Source of the DNA: Polyangia bacterium
GTDB lineage: Bacteria; Myxococcota_A; Polyangia; Nannocystales; Nannocystaceae
Length of the DNA: 64,000 nucleotides
Assembly: GCA_030430565.1 (NCBI GenBank)
Contig: JAUIKS010000010.1
Span: 62,001 to 126,000 of the forward strand
Reading direction: 5' to 3'
In this document: positions 44,074-55,013 of the stretch, piece after piece
Position numbering within the stretch: the stretch's first letter is position 1
How the letters are laid out: every line of letters starts with the position of its first letter
Notes under the pieces: generated by a model
Databases searched by the model: none
Seen by the model: the letters and a program-made list of their open reading frames with translations, nothing else
What the model was told of the DNA's origin: nothing
Translations under genes and position numbers: made by a program

Positions 44074-45465
44074 GTGCCCAGTGTGACGTCACCGCTCGCG
44101 CGGCTTCCCAAGGTCGATCGTGTGCTCGCGGCGAGTCCGCTGCGCGAGCACTCGGCCGCCGCGGTGATCAAAAAGCGCGTGGTCCAGGAGGCGATCGCGG
44201 ACCTGCGCGCCCAGCTGCAGGCGGCGAGCGGGCGGATCGACGCGGCGCAGGTGCCCGACGTCGACACGCTCGCGAAGCTGCTCACGACGCGCCTCGACCA
44301 GCTGCTGCGCGCTCACCCGCGGCGCGTGATCAACGGGACAGGCGTCATCCTGCACACCAACATCGGGCGCGCGCCGATCTCGGACCGGGCGCGCGCGGCG
44401 ATGCTCGGCGCGGCCGGCTACTGCGATCTCGAGATCGACCTGGAGAGCGGGCGCCGGGGGTCACGCTTCTCGAGGATCCGACCGCTCGCGCGCGCGCTGC
44501 TCGGCGCCGAGGATGTGCACGTGGTCAACAACGGCGGCGCGGCGGTGCTGCTCGCCTGCACCGCGCTCGGCCTGCCCGGCGGCGTCGTGCTCTCGCGCGG
44601 GCAGATGGTCGAGATCGGCGATCGCTTCCGCGTCGCCGAGATGGCGGCGGCCGCCGGCGCGCGCGTCCACGAGATCGGCAGCACGAACCGAACTCACCTG
44701 CGGGACTACGAGCGCGCGCTCGCGGGGGACGACCCGCCGTCGGCGATCCTGTGGGCGCACCTGAGCAACTTCCGGCAGGAGGGCTTCGTCGCCAGCGTCG
44801 AGCTGCGCGCGCTGGCCGAGCTGGCGCGCGCGCGCGGCGTGCCGTTGATCGCCGACCTCGGCTCCGGCTCGCTGGGGCGCGGAGTCCCGGGTCAGGAGCC
44901 GACGATTCAGGACTACCTGGCGGCGGGCGTGGACCTCGTGACGTGCAGCGGCGACAAGCTGCTCGGCGGACCGCAGGCCGGCGTGATGGCGGGGCGCGCC
45001 GCGCTCGTCGAGCGCTGTCGTCGGCACCCGATGGCGCGGGCGCTGCGGCCGGACAAGTGCACGCTCGCGGCGCTCCACGCCACGCTGGCTGCGCACGCGC
45101 AGGCCGAGCGCCCGGCGCTCCCAGTGCATCGCATGGCGGCCGCGACGGTCACGCGGCTGCGGGAGCGCGCGCGGAAGCTGGCGCTTGCGACAGGATGTCT
45201 TGAAAGTAATGTTCAAACCAAGTCGACGCGAGCGGCGATCGGCGGCGGCTCCCTGCCGGGCGACACGCTCGAGAGCGTCGCGCTGATCCTCCCGCGGCCT
45301 GCGGGGCTCACGGCGTCGGCCCTGGCCAAGCGCTTGCGGCTCGGCGAGCCCGCCGTGATCACGCGCGTGCAGGCCGACGAGGTGCTGCTAGATCTTCGCG
45401 CGGTCGCGCCCGAGGAGGACGCGGCGCTCGCCGAGGCGCTGGGTCGGGCGCTGCGCGCTGGGTGA
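44074..45465 (+). CDS. selA: L-seryl-tRNA(Sec) selenium transferase
   Basis: The 463-residue protein (the same length as E. coli SelA) contains INGTGVILHTNIGRAP, GSTNRTHLRDYERAL and the PLP lysine in TCSGDKLLGGPQAG, at residue 295, the position of the E. coli PLP lysine. It converts Ser-tRNA(Sec) to Sec-tRNA(Sec) using selenophosphate made by SelD. Start is GTG, 17 bases after the FHA gene. selB follows convergently. Confidence 0.95.
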   Translation: MPSVTSPLARLPKVDRVLAASPLREHSAAAVIKKRVVQEAIADLRAQLQAASGRIDAAQVPDVDTLAKLLTTRLDQLLRAHPRRVINGTGVILHTNIGRAPISDRARAAMLGAAGYCDLEIDLESGRRGSRFSRIRPLARALLGAEDVHVVNNGGAAVLLACTALGLPGGVVLSRGQMVEIGDRFRVAEMAAAAGARVHEIGSTNRTHLRDYERALAGDDPPSAILWAHLSNFRQEGFVASVELRALAELARARGVPLIADLGSGSLGRGVPGQEPTIQDYLAAGVDLVTCSGDKLLGGPQAGVMAGRAALVERCRRHPMARALRPDKCTLAALHATLAAHAQAERPALPVHRMAAATVTRLRERARKLALATGCLESNVQTKSTRAAIGGGSLPGDTLESVALILPRPAGLTASALAKRLRLGEPAVITRVQADEVLLDLRAVAPEEDAALAEALGRALRAG

Positions 45466-45493
45466 TGATGTCCGAGAGGTCAGGTGTTGGCCC

Positions 45494-45625
45494 GGGGCTC
45501 AGGCGCGCGGGATCGGGACGCGGCGCTCGCCCTCGCGCTGCGTCGAGTGTTGGGCGCTGATGTCCGATGGGGCTCAGGCGCGCGGGCCCGGGACGCGGCG
45601 GTCGCCCTCGCGCCGCGTCACGCCG
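45494..45625. repeat. partial tandem duplication at the 3' end of selB
   Basis: A stretch of about 50 bp beginning GGGGCTCAGGCGCGCGGG at 45494 recurs at 45569 with a few mismatches. The second copy is the true end of selB (minus strand, stop at 45574); the first is an extra copy beyond the stop, in the gap to selA. A GATGTCCGA word precedes both. Confidence 0.75.
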
Positions 45626-47622
45626 ATCCGGTCGAAGTGCTCGAGCAGCGGCACCACGAACTTGCGCGAGAGCCCCGTCATGGCCTTCAGCGCCTGGACA
45701 TCGAGCTCGCCGCGCGCGCCGAGGTGGGCGCGCACGCGGTCGACGAGCTGCTCGTGGCTCTCGCGCGCCATCGACAGCTCGTGGGTGACGCGGACCAGCG
45801 CGCCGGCTTTCTGCAGAAGGCTGAGGGCCTCGATCACGCGGCGTGAGGGCAGCCCGGTCGCGGCCTCGACCTGCTTGACGGTCGGCGGCTCGATCCCGGC
45901 GCCCGCGTACTGATCGAGCACGCGCTGCACGCTCGGCGCGTAGCCGGCGTCGGGGCCCTTGCCCGGGCGCGCGAGCAGACCCTGATCCCCGACCGGGTAG
46001 AGCGACTCGTCCGTGACCGCGCGATCGATCGCGATCGCCACGACCTCCGGGGCGACGCGACCCGGGATCGAGCGCTCGACGGCGGCGCGGCTCATGCCCG
46101 GCTGGACCGGCTGCGCCTCGTGGAATTGGTCCACGAGCTCGATCGCGCGGCGGGTGAGCGGCGGCAGCACTGCCTCGGTCACGTAGCGATTGTTCGGGAG
46201 CGTGACGGCGGTCGGTCTCGGGCCGGCGAGCAGCGGCGCGAGCGCCTCGTCGAGGGCCGCGTCCACCAGGCCCGCGCGCAGCGTCAGCTCGGCCCGCGAG
46301 ATCCCGAGCGCGCCGGCGTCCTCGAGCAGCGCGAGCGCCCGATCCTCCGCGCTCCCGTGGCGCAGCTGGGTGGCGAGCGCTCGCCAGCGCGGTCGCTGCC
46401 CGCGTCCGCTCGAGGGCATCGGATCGAGCACGACGCCGCCGCCGAGCGTGTAGCCGTGCACGCGCTGCGGCCCGCTCGCGCTGGCGTCGTGGAAGCCGCG
46501 GAGGATCACCCGCATCCCCGCCCACGCCGGGATCGGGACGTCGAGCCGGAGCCGGACCACGCCCGACTGACCCGGCGCGATCTCGATGGCGCCGGTGGTC
46601 TCGTCACCGTCACCGTCGCGGATCAGCGGATCGAGGCGCGCGGTGCAGTGAGCTGTCCCGGCGCACAGCTCGACGCTCGTGCGCGAGCTCCAGGCGTGCG
46701 GGTCGTGCGGCAGGTGCTCGACCGCCGCGTGCAGGACGTCGCTGCGCGCCACCCGATCGCCCAACGTGATGACGTCGCCGCGGCGCAGCTCGTGGGTCGC
46801 GATGCTCGCGAGGTTAAGCGCGGTTCGGGTGCCGGCGCGGCTGCGGCCGGTCTCGTCGCCGCGGACCTGAACGCTGCGCACTCGCAGCGGCCGCGGCTCC
46901 CGGCGCGCGCCGACGGGGACGAGCGTGAGCGGATCGCTCGCGCGCATGGTGCCCGTCAGCAGGGTGCCGGTCACCACCGTCCCGTGGCCCTTGATCACGA
47001 ACGCGCGGTCGATCGGCAGGATCGGGAGGTCGGCGGTCGGGCGCCCTGGCAGCGTCTTCAGCAGTCGGCGCACGGCGCTGCGCAGCGCGTCGAGGCCGGC
47101 CCCCGTCACCGCCGAGCACGGGACGATCGGCGCGTCCGCGAACACGGTGTCGTCGAGCGCCTCCTGGACGTCGACGCTCGCCAGCTCGATCGCCTCCGCG
47201 ACCGCCGCTTCGTCGTGTTCTTCGCCCTCGCCCGCGTCGTCCTCGAGCCGGTCGATCTTCGTGAGCGCGACGACGCCGCGCTTGACCCCCAGCAGCGAGC
47301 ACACGTGGATGTGCTCGCGGGTCTGCGGCATCACCCCGTCCTCGGCCGAGACCACCAGCAGCACGAGATCGATCCCGCCCGCGCCCGCGACCATCGTGCG
47401 GACGAAGCCCTCATGACCCGGGACATCGACGATGCTGACGATCGCGCCGCTGGCGAGCTTCCACGGCGCGAAGCCCAGCTCGATGGTGATCCCGCGGCGC
47501 TTCTCCTCCGACAGTCGGTCGGTGTCGACGCCCGTCAGCGCGTTGACCAGGCTGGTCTTGCCGTGGTCGATGTGCCCGGCGGTCCCGATGACATACGAGC
47601 GTCCTGAGCCGGGCTTCCCCAT
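45574..47622 (-). CDS. selB: selenocysteine-specific elongation factor
   Basis: The 682-residue protein has an EF-Tu-like GTPase domain ([32 protein letters not shown]), domains II and III, and a C-terminal part of winged-helix repeats ending [21 protein letters not shown], which binds the SECIS hairpin of the mRNA. It delivers Sec-tRNA to UGA codons. It is somewhat longer than the E. coli protein (614). It diverges from selD and converges on selA. Confidence 0.95.
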   Translation of the reverse strand: MGKPGSGRSYVIGTAGHIDHGKTSLVNALTGVDTDRLSEEKRRGITIELGFAPWKLASGAIVSIVDVPGHEGFVRTMVAGAGGIDLVLLVVSAEDGVMPQTREHIHVCSLLGVKRGVVALTKIDRLEDDAGEGEEHDEAAVAEAIELASVDVQEALDDTVFADAPIVPCSAVTGAGLDALRSAVRRLLKTLPGRPTADLPILPIDRAFVIKGHGTVVTGTLLTGTMRASDPLTLVPVGARREPRPLRVRSVQVRGDETGRSRAGTRTALNLASIATHELRRGDVITLGDRVARSDVLHAAVEHLPHDPHAWSSRTSVELCAGTAHCTARLDPLIRDGDGDETTGAIEIAPGQSGVVRLRLDVPIPAWAGMRVILRGFHDASASGPQRVHGYTLGGGVVLDPMPSSGRGQRPRWRALATQLRHGSAEDRALALLEDAGALGISRAELTLRAGLVDAALDEALAPLLAGPRPTAVTLPNNRYVTEAVLPPLTRRAIELVDQFHEAQPVQPGMSRAAVERSIPGRVAPEVVAIAIDRAVTDESLYPVGDQGLLARPGKGPDAGYAPSVQRVLDQYAGAGIEPPTVKQVEAATGLPSRRVIEALSLLQKAGALVRVTHELSMARESHEQLVDRVRAHLGARGELDVQALKAMTGLSRKFVVPLLEHFDRIGVTRREGDRRVPGPRA

Positions 47623-47706
47623 GTCCGCTAACCGTAGCCCGGAACCGTCGCGGGCGTGAAGTCAAGCGCTCGTCGCCAAGCGTCGAGGTTGTGTAGAGTG
47701 CCGGGC

Positions 47707-48864
47707 ATGTCCGACGCACAACAAGCCGTTCGCCTGACTCAATTCGCGCGGGGAGGCGGGTGAGCCGCGAAGCTCCGGCTCGGTGACCTGGTCGAGGTCC
47801 TCGCGGGGTTGCGCCAGCCCCTACCCACACACGCTGGCGCGCGCGGAGCCTCCTCCACGGACTCTGCAGACGCGGGTCATCGATCCGCGAAGGGCTCCGC
47901 TGCGGCTGCAGCTGACGTCATCGTCGGGCACGACGGCAGCGACGACGCGGCCGTCGTGCGCACCACCGGCGGCGGCCCGGCGGCCGTGATGACCGTCGAC
48001 GTGATCACGCCGCTCGTCGACGACCCCGCGACCTTCGGCGCGATCGCGGCGTGCAACTCGCTCTCTGACGTCTACGCCATGGGCGGCGCGCCGCGCTTCG
48101 CCCTCAACCTCGTGTTCTTCCCGGACGACCAGCTCCCGCTCTCGGTCCTGCAGGACATCCTCCGCGGCGGCCAGCGCGTGTGTGAAGCCGCGGGCGTCGC
48201 GATCGTCGGCGGTCACAGCGTGCGCGACGCGGAGCTGAAGTTCGGCCTCTCGGTCACCGGCGAGGTCGACGAGGGCGCCATGCTCAGCAACAACCGCGCG
48301 CGCGCGGGTCAGGTGCTCGTGCTCACCAAGCCGCTGGGGACCGGCGTCATCACCACCGCCTTCAAACGCGGGCTCGCGCGGCCCGGCGAGCTCGACGCCG
48401 CGGTCGCCAGCATGACCACGCTCAATCGCCAGGCGCTCGCGCACGGGCGCGAGCACGGCGTCACCGCGTGCACCGACGTGACCGGCTTCGGGCTCTTGGG
48501 ACACCTTCGAAACATCCTCGTGAACTCGCGCCTGCGCGCCGTCATTGAGGTCGCCGCGCTCCCGCTCCTGCCCGGCGCGCGGGCCCACGCCGAGGCTGGC
48601 TGCGTCCCCGGCGGCAGCCGCAAGAACCTCGAGTTCATCGAGTCCAAGGGCGCCCTCCAGCGCCGCGGCGCAGAGCAGCGCGCGCTCACCCTGCTCGCCG
48701 CCGACGCCCAGACCAGCGGCGGCCTGCTGCTGTGCGTGCCCTCTTCAAGGGCGCCCGCGCTCGTCGCCGACCTGCGCGCGAGCGGTCACGACGCCGCCCA
48801 GGTCGGCGCGCTCGCCACCCCCGACCCGCAGGCGCCGGTCGGCACCATCACGCTCGACTTCTGA
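47707..48864 (+). CDS. selD: selenide water dikinase, itself a selenoprotein (in-frame UGA at codon 19)
   Basis: A conventional frame only begins after the TGA at 47761-47763. Reading from ATG 47707 in the same frame gives MSDAQQAVRLTQFARGGG, then UGA, then AAKLRLGDLVEVLAGL. This matches the known SelD start (RLTQ, Gly-rich loop, then Cys or Sec, then xxK), with the UGA at the active-site Cys17 position of the E. coli enzyme and the conserved Lys three residues later. The full product is 385 residues with GHDGSDDAAVV, GGAPRFALNLVFFP, TDVTGFGLLGHL and QTSGGLL. It makes selenophosphate from selenide and ATP. selA and selB beside it support Sec insertion. Confidence 0.93.
47764..47803 (+). promoter_or_regulatory. 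candidate SECIS hairpin in selD
   Basis: Directly after the UGA, GAGCCG (47762-47767) can pair with CGGCTC, and further on GACCT (47785-47789) pairs with AGGTC (47795-47799) around a loop beginning GGTC. The GGTC apical loop resembles that of the E. coli fdhF SECIS and starts 26 bases after the UGA, within the range seen for bacterial SECIS elements. Folding was done by eye. Confidence 0.55.
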
Positions 48865-49066
48865 TTTTTTTCTCGTGTTCGTGCCGTTTATCGCAGGCAC
48901 ACGCGAGAACTCCGAGTTCACGCCCTCGGCGACACGCGCGTGGGTTGCTGCCGTGCTTTTGGGGGTCTAGAGCGCCCCGCCCTTCCTCCCAGAGCCCCGC
49001 GGGCCTCACCGAGACCCACCATCGCGTCGTTGAGCCACACCAAAGCTGAGCGCCTACGAGGACGAC

Positions 49067-49429
49067 TCAGTTGTCGGACTCATCCGCCAAGTACGCGATC
49101 TTGCGAACGATCTCGAGCACGCGCAGGCGCGTCTTCTCGCCCATGTCCGTGAACCGGATCCCCATCCCCGGGGTCGCGTCCTCGGTCGCGCGCTCGGTGT
49201 TCCACATGACCTCGCCCTCGACCTCGATCGGCGTCGACTCCGAGCTCGGTGAGAACCGCAGCTGCAGGATCGTGCCCACGGGCTGCAGCTCCTCGGTGCC
49301 GACGAAGATGCCGGTCGACGAGATGTCCGTGATGTAGGCGTACATGAACGTGCTGTCGGCGGCGTAGTCGACCTCGAGATGGGTCTTGTGCCGCGGCTCG
49401 CTGCGCCGCTCGCGGGTCTCCGTTTCCAC
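49067..49429 (-). CDS. PilZ-domain protein
   Basis: The 120-residue protein is one PilZ domain: RRSEPRHKTHLEV with the c-di-GMP-binding RxxxR, then ITDISSTGIFVGT (DxSxxG) and a C-terminal helix. It resembles the small PilZ family common in delta-proteobacteria and myxobacteria. It should bind cyclic di-GMP and act on a partner; no partner is identifiable. It shares strand and neighbourhood with the PP2C gene. Confidence 0.9.
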   Translation of the reverse strand: METETRERRSEPRHKTHLEVDYAADSTFMYAYITDISSTGIFVGTEELQPVGTILQLRFSPSSESTPIEVEGEVMWNTERATEDATPGMGIRFTDMGEKTRLRVLEIVRKIAYLADESDN

Positions 49430-49506
49430 CTCTCACCACCCCTCTCCCGGGCGCGCCCCGGGATCCCACCGTACTAGAAGAAGGAAGAAGAAGACGACGC
49501 CCGTGC

Positions 49507-50268
49507 CTACAGGTTGCACTGGATCAACATCGCCGTGATGTTGTCGTTGCCGCCGTTGCGGTTGGCGCCGTCGATCAGCTCCGCGACCGCTTCCTCCAGG
49601 TTGCCCGCATCGTTCACGCTCTTGTTGATCACCTCGTCGGTGACCATGCCGCTCAGGCCGTCCGAGCAGAGCAGGAACATGTCGCCGTCGTTGACCTGGT
49701 ACTTCGCGATGTCCACGACGACCGTGTCGCGCATGCCGAGCGCCCGCGTGATCACGTTCTTGTGCGGGAAGTTCTTCGCCTCTTCCTCGCTCATATCGGG
49801 GCGGGCGTCTTTGTAGTCCTCGAGCAGCGAGTGGTCGCGGGTCAGCTGCTCGATCTTGCCGTCGGCGACGCGGTAACAACGCGAGTCGCCGACGTGGGCG
49901 ACGTAGGCGTACTCGCCGACGAACATCACGCCGACGATCGTCGTGCCCATCCCGCGGAGGTTGGGGTTCTTCTGCGCGGTGTCGAAGATCCGGGCGTTGG
50001 CCAGCCGGATCGCCGCGACCATGCGGTTTTCGGGGTAGGACAGCGAGGGGTCGTAGCGGAACGGCCAGGTGGCGTCCATGTCCTTGCTGTGCTGATAGAA
50101 CTCGCTGATGACCTCGGCGGAGAGCTTGCTCGCAACTTCGCCCGACGCATGGCCGCCCATTCCGTCAGCGACGAGGAACATCTTCTCGTCCTCAATGAGG
50201 GAGAAGTAATCCTCGTTGTGGGAGCGCTTCATGCCCACGTCGGTTTTCGCGGCATAGCGGATTCGCAC
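49507..50268 (-). CDS. PP2C-type serine/threonine protein phosphatase
   Basis: From GTG 50268 (AGGA nine bases before) the product is 253 residues: [72 protein letters not shown] and [11 protein letters not shown]. All metal-binding aspartates of the PPM family are present. Such phosphatases oppose Hanks-type protein kinases, which are numerous in myxobacteria; none is encoded in this window. Confidence 0.93.
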   Translation of the reverse strand: MRIRYAAKTDVGMKRSHNEDYFSLIEDEKMFLVADGMGGHASGEVASKLSAEVISEFYQHSKDMDATWPFRYDPSLSYPENRMVAAIRLANARIFDTAQKNPNLRGMGTTIVGVMFVGEYAYVAHVGDSRCYRVADGKIEQLTRDHSLLEDYKDARPDMSEEEAKNFPHKNVITRALGMRDTVVVDIAKYQVNDGDMFLLCSDGLSGMVTDEVINKSVNDAGNLEEAVAELIDGANRNGGNDNITAMLIQCNL

Positions 50269-50424
50269 GATAATCCATCCTAGCGGACCCCCGCGGGCCC
50301 CGGAAAGGTTTCGACCGGCGTTTTTATACCCCACCCCATCGGTTGATGTGCTGACGAGTCAACCTTCGTGTGCGCGTCGAGGCTTGCGTGAGGCGCGCGT
50401 TGTGCGTCTGCACGCAATTCGCCG

Positions 50425-51849
50425 ATGATAGGGCGCGTGACCACGATCGCGGCCCATCTGCTCACTGTTGGCGATGAGCTCCTGACGGGCGACATCATCG
50501 ACACCAACACAGCCGAGCTCGCTGCGTTCTGCCGCGGTCTCGGCATCATCGTCACGCGGGCGGTTTCGGTCCCGGATCATCCGCGCGAGATCGCCGACGC
50601 GCTGTTCCGAGCCCGGGATCATCGCGCCGATCTCTGCCTCGTCTCCGGCGGCCTCGGTCCGACGACAGATGATCGAACCGCAGAGGCGATCGCGGCGGCT
50701 GTCGGTGTCGAGCGCGTGCTCGACCCCCGCGCGCAGGAGCTCGTGCACGAGGCGTTCACGCGGGAGGCCGCGCGCGCCGACGTGCTCGGCCTCGACGGGG
50801 ACCGATTGCGGCAACTCGCGCGCGCCCCTGACAATCAAGATCAGGCTCGCCTGCCCGTCGGCGCCGAGGCGATCCCCAACCGTCTCGGGACCGCGCCCGG
50901 CTTCCACGTGGCGCTCGGGCCGTCCGCGATCCGTCCGGCGAATTTGCCCGGTGGTGATCATCGGACCCGGATCGTCAGCATGCCGGGCGTTCCAGCTGAA
51001 CTCCGGGCCATGCTGCGCGGGCCGGTGGCCACGCTCACGCGTCAGTGGTTCGGCGCGGCTCTCCGTCCGCTCGCGCGGCGGATCTACCGAACCATCGGCC
51101 GCGGAGAGTCAGCCCTCGCGCCCGCCGTCGAGCGCGCGGTCGCGGCGACCCTTGCCGATGACGCCGCCGCCGCCGCGCCGCCCGTCACCGTGCATTACCG
51201 GGCCGTGGGGCCGGAGGTCGTGATCACGCTGGAGACCGTGAGACCGGCGGAGCCCGCCGCGCTCGGCGTGTTTGACGCCCCCATGCACCGGGCCCTGGGG
51301 AGCTACTTGTACGGGATCGGATCTGCAGGTCTGGCCGAGCGGGTTGTTCGCGTTCTGCGCGAGCGCGGGCTGTGGCTCGCGGCGGCCGAGGCCTGCTCGG
51401 GCGGCGCGCTCGGCGAGCGCTTGGTCGCCGTTTCCGGCGCGTCACGTTGTTTTCGCGGCGCGATCGTCCCCTATGACGACGCGATGAAGACCCAGCTCCT
51501 CGACGTCGACCCTGAGCTTCTCCGCCGGCACGGGGCGGTCTCGGCCGAGGTCGCCGGCGCCATGGCGGAGGGGGTACGGCGTTGTTGCCGGGCCGACATT
51601 GGCCTCGCCGTCACCGGGATCGCCGGGCCAGGCGGTGGATCGCCGCACAAGCCGGTCGGCACGGTGGAATTCGCGGTCGACGCCAGCTTCGCCCAGCGAC
51701 GTCTCCGGCTCGTGCTCCCCGGTGATCGCCGCGCGGTGCAGCGGGCCGCCGCGCTCATGGGACTGAAGCTCTTGTGGGACGTGTTGCTCGAATTCGGGCA
51801 TTCGCGCGTGTTCGATCTCGCTCTTCCATCCGGATCGGGGCTCGAATAA
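50425..51849 (+). CDS. cinA: CinA: competence/damage-inducible protein with nicotinamide-nucleotide amidohydrolase domain
   Basis: The 474-residue protein has an N-terminal MoaB-like domain (LTVGDELLTGDIIDTNTAELA, VSGGLGPTTDDRTAEAIA, SMPGVPAELRAML), and a C-terminal PncC domain (AAEACSGGALGERLVAVSGAS, AVTGIAGPGGGSPHKPVGTV). The two parts have ADP-ribose pyrophosphatase-like and NMN deamidase activities in known homologues. ATG 50425 or GTG 50437 could be the start. It lies 12 bases before recA, a widespread arrangement linking competence and recombination. Confidence 0.93.
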   Translation: MIGRVTTIAAHLLTVGDELLTGDIIDTNTAELAAFCRGLGIIVTRAVSVPDHPREIADALFRARDHRADLCLVSGGLGPTTDDRTAEAIAAAVGVERVLDPRAQELVHEAFTREAARADVLGLDGDRLRQLARAPDNQDQARLPVGAEAIPNRLGTAPGFHVALGPSAIRPANLPGGDHRTRIVSMPGVPAELRAMLRGPVATLTRQWFGAALRPLARRIYRTIGRGESALAPAVERAVAATLADDAAAAAPPVTVHYRAVGPEVVITLETVRPAEPAALGVFDAPMHRALGSYLYGIGSAGLAERVVRVLRERGLWLAAAEACSGGALGERLVAVSGASRCFRGAIVPYDDAMKTQLLDVDPELLRRHGAVSAEVAGAMAEGVRRCCRADIGLAVTGIAGPGGGSPHKPVGTVEFAVDASFAQRRLRLVLPGDRRAVQRAAALMGLKLLWDVLLEFGHSRVFDLALPSGSGLE

Positions 51850-51861
51850 GGTCGCGGTGAC

Positions 51862-52998
<1,137 letters not shown>

Positions 52999-53012
52999 CG
53001 CCGCGCTCGCCG

Positions 53013-53034
53013 TGGCCCGCGGCGCCGCGGGTCA
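53013..53034 (+). terminator. terminator after recA
   Basis: TGGCCCGCG and CGCGGGTCA pair (one G-T) around a 4 base loop, 15 bases after the stop. The sequence CTGTCTTTTT follows six bases later, so it resembles a rho-independent terminator. Confidence 0.65.
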
Positions 53035-53140
53035 CGGATGCTGTCTTTTTAGACCTGTCTTTGTGACCTTCTTTCAGACTTTTTCAAAGTCGCGCCCGCC
53101 GGGGCGCGCGGCGCTCATCGTGGTAGCGTATACCCGCGTG

Positions 53141-54187
53141 ATGGTGGACGTGTTGGCGGTAGGGCGGAACTCGGCGGTGTCTGCCGCGCTCGTGCTGGGC
53201 GCGCTGCTCGGCGGCGGCGGCTGCAAGATGCCCAACCCGGCGTGGAGCGCCACCACCGACGGGCCGGCGACCGACACCGTCGCGGGGACGACCGCGGGCG
53301 GCGCGAGCTCGAGCAGCGGCTCGATCGAAGATCCGAGCACCACGGTGACGGGCGAGCCCGACACCAGCTCGACGACGCAGAGCGCGAGCGAGACCACGGG
53401 CGGCACGAGCACCACCAGCCCGATCACCTCGAGCACCGCGGAGCCGACCACCTCCGGCACCACCGGCGTGGCCCTGTGCGAGGGCCCGACCGAGACCGTC
53501 GAGCTCACCGCGATCGCCGACACCTTCGTGATCAACAAGGGGCCAGGCGGCGTCACGCTGCAGTGCGAGCCCGAGTGCGCGAACTACAACTTCGGCGAGG
53601 CGATGAGCCTCGACCTGATCAACCTCAACGAGCACTTCCGGCTGTTCCTCGTCGAGTTCCCCGAGCTGCCGCCGCCCTATGACCAATTCCTCGTCGAGTG
53701 GATCACGAGCGTTCGCTTTGAGCTGTGGTTCAGCATCAAGAACGGGGAGGCGCTCGGCTTCCCGATCACGCTCAAGCTGCACCGGCTCGCCGAGGAGGAC
53801 GCCTGGTACGAGGGGGCGCAGGGCGGCGCGCCGGCCGTCGACGGCGACTCCAGCTTTCACTGCCGCAAGATCGACGGTGAAGAGTGCGCGACCTGGGGAG
53901 TCGCGCCCGAGGACACCCCGCTGACGCTCGCGGCCCATCTCGGCGAGGTGGCGCTGATGCCAGGTGACCTCCAGGGCTCTGCGAAGATCGACTGGACCGT
54001 AACCGGGGCGGGGCTCGAGAAGCTCGCGGACTGGTTTGAGTCACCGGGGCCGACGCACCGCAGCGTCGTGCTCGAGCAGCAGCAGACCGTGCAGCCCGAC
54101 CACCTCATCGTGCCGACGCGCGAGCTCGACGACGGCGCGCTCGCGGCGAAGATGTTCGTGACCTTCACCTGCCCGGACGACGGCTAG
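53141..54187 (+). CDS. lipoprotein with Thr/Ser linker and carbohydrate-binding-like (DNRLRE-type) domain
   Basis: The 348-residue product has a lipobox (LGGGGC), a Thr/Ser/Gly-rich linker of about 90 residues, and a beta-rich domain with ELTAIADTFVI, RLFLVEFPELP, SVRFELWFSI, DAWYEGA, LAAHLGEVAL and KIDWTVTGAGLEKLADWF. This order (ADT, strand, W-Y-E-G, W-x-V-T) resembles DNRLRE domains, small beta-sandwich modules of surface and cellulosomal proteins. Function unknown. ATG 53141 is preferred because it starts the signal peptide. Confidence 0.65.
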   Translation: MVDVLAVGRNSAVSAALVLGALLGGGGCKMPNPAWSATTDGPATDTVAGTTAGGASSSSGSIEDPSTTVTGEPDTSSTTQSASETTGGTSTTSPITSSTAEPTTSGTTGVALCEGPTETVELTAIADTFVINKGPGGVTLQCEPECANYNFGEAMSLDLINLNEHFRLFLVEFPELPPPYDQFLVEWITSVRFELWFSIKNGEALGFPITLKLHRLAEEDAWYEGAQGGAPAVDGDSSFHCRKIDGEECATWGVAPEDTPLTLAAHLGEVALMPGDLQGSAKIDWTVTGAGLEKLADWFESPGPTHRSVVLEQQQTVQPDHLIVPTRELDDGALAAKMFVTFTCPDDG

Positions 54188-54483
54188 CTCCCATCGCTCT
54201 TGCGCCAAGCAAAGCTTGGGAGAGGGGGCCAAGGCAGACCCGCCAGCCGGAAGCGAGTCTTGCGCGTGCGCGGGCAACCGCGGGCGTGAAGCGAAGACAG
54301 CGAGTACGCGAGCCGCGTGATGGAGCCCCGAAATCAGGGTTGTCGTGGAGACTGAAGGCGGGAGTGCTGGAGCGCGGGGTGATACGCGCTCCGAGGTCCG
54401 GGAGAATCCTGGTGAGCAATGGGGGCTAGCCGGGGCACCCGTGTGACGCGAGCGCTGGGTCGGGGGACGGACGACACCGGCGG
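54188..54483. other. structured gap of unknown function, 54.2-54.5 kb
   Basis: The 296 bp between the lipoprotein gene and the receiver-domain gene carry no credible reading frame. It opens with a hairpin (CCAAGC/GCTTGG with an AAA loop, 54205-54219) that may end the lipoprotein transcript. Further small stems are ACGCG/CGCGT (near 54312) and AGCGCG/CGCGCT (near 54370-54390). The right end holds the 25 bp word shared with 61395-61419. It could encode an RNA or be the remnant of a mobile element. Confidence 0.5.
54403..54427 (+). repeat. 25 bp word shared with 61395-61419
   Basis: The 25 bases beginning AGAATCCTGGTGAGCAATGG and ending GGGCT are identical at both places, about 7 kb apart and in the same orientation. 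Neither place is coding. Chance identity of this length is very unlikely. Confidence 0.9.
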
Positions 54484-54930
54484 CTACGCGTCGGCGCCGG
54501 CGGCCCGCAGCCGCGTGCGCCCGATGTGTCGGCGCGCCGCGAGCGAGGGCCGCTGGGCCATGCCGAGCCGGAGCTCGCGCTCGACTCGATCGAGCCGCCA
54601 GGGCTTGGGGATGAACGCGGTGTACGCCTGCTTCGACGCCAGCGGCTTGATCACCGAGGGGTCGGAGCTCGAGGTCAGCAGCGCCGGGACCTGCGGATCG
54701 ATCCGCCGCAGCGCCTTGAGGAGATCGGGCCCGCCGAGCTTGGGCATCCGGACATCAAGCAGCAGCAGCGCGATGCTCATCCGGTGCCGGTGGAACATCC
54801 TGAGCGCGTCATAGCCGTCGTTCGCGATGATCGCGCGGAGGCCGATACCCTCGATGATGCGTCGGCCGAGCTGGCGCGTGGTTGAGTCGTCATCCGCGAG
54901 CAAGACTGCGTTGTCGAGTGGCGCGTCCAT
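54484..54930 (-). CDS. single-domain response regulator
   Basis: The 148-residue protein is a receiver domain: LLADDDSTTRQLG (acidic pocket), LLLLDVRMPKLGG (phospho-acceptor Asp), LLTSSS (Thr/Ser) and FIPKPW (Lys). A short basic tail replaces an output domain. Its histidine kinase is not in the window. It is the only two-component protein here. Confidence 0.9.
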   Translation of the reverse strand: MDAPLDNAVLLADDDSTTRQLGRRIIEGIGLRAIIANDGYDALRMFHRHRMSIALLLLDVRMPKLGGPDLLKALRRIDPQVPALLTSSSDPSVIKPLASKQAYTAFIPKPWRLDRVERELRLGMAQRPSLAARRHIGRTRLRAAGADA

Positions 54931-55013
54931 AAAAAGATAGCTCTACTCTCTGGTAGTGTCTCGAATTCCAAGGTTGGTCGCGGTAAATAATGCGCGAGCC
55001 TCGAGACGTCCTC

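Noticed and set aside
54188..54483. Retron or cobalamin riboswitch at this gap
   Set aside because: No reverse transcriptase gene is near, and only a short stretch (GCCAGCCGG, GGCAGACC) recalls the cobalamin core; the rest does not fit. No vitamin B12 gene follows.
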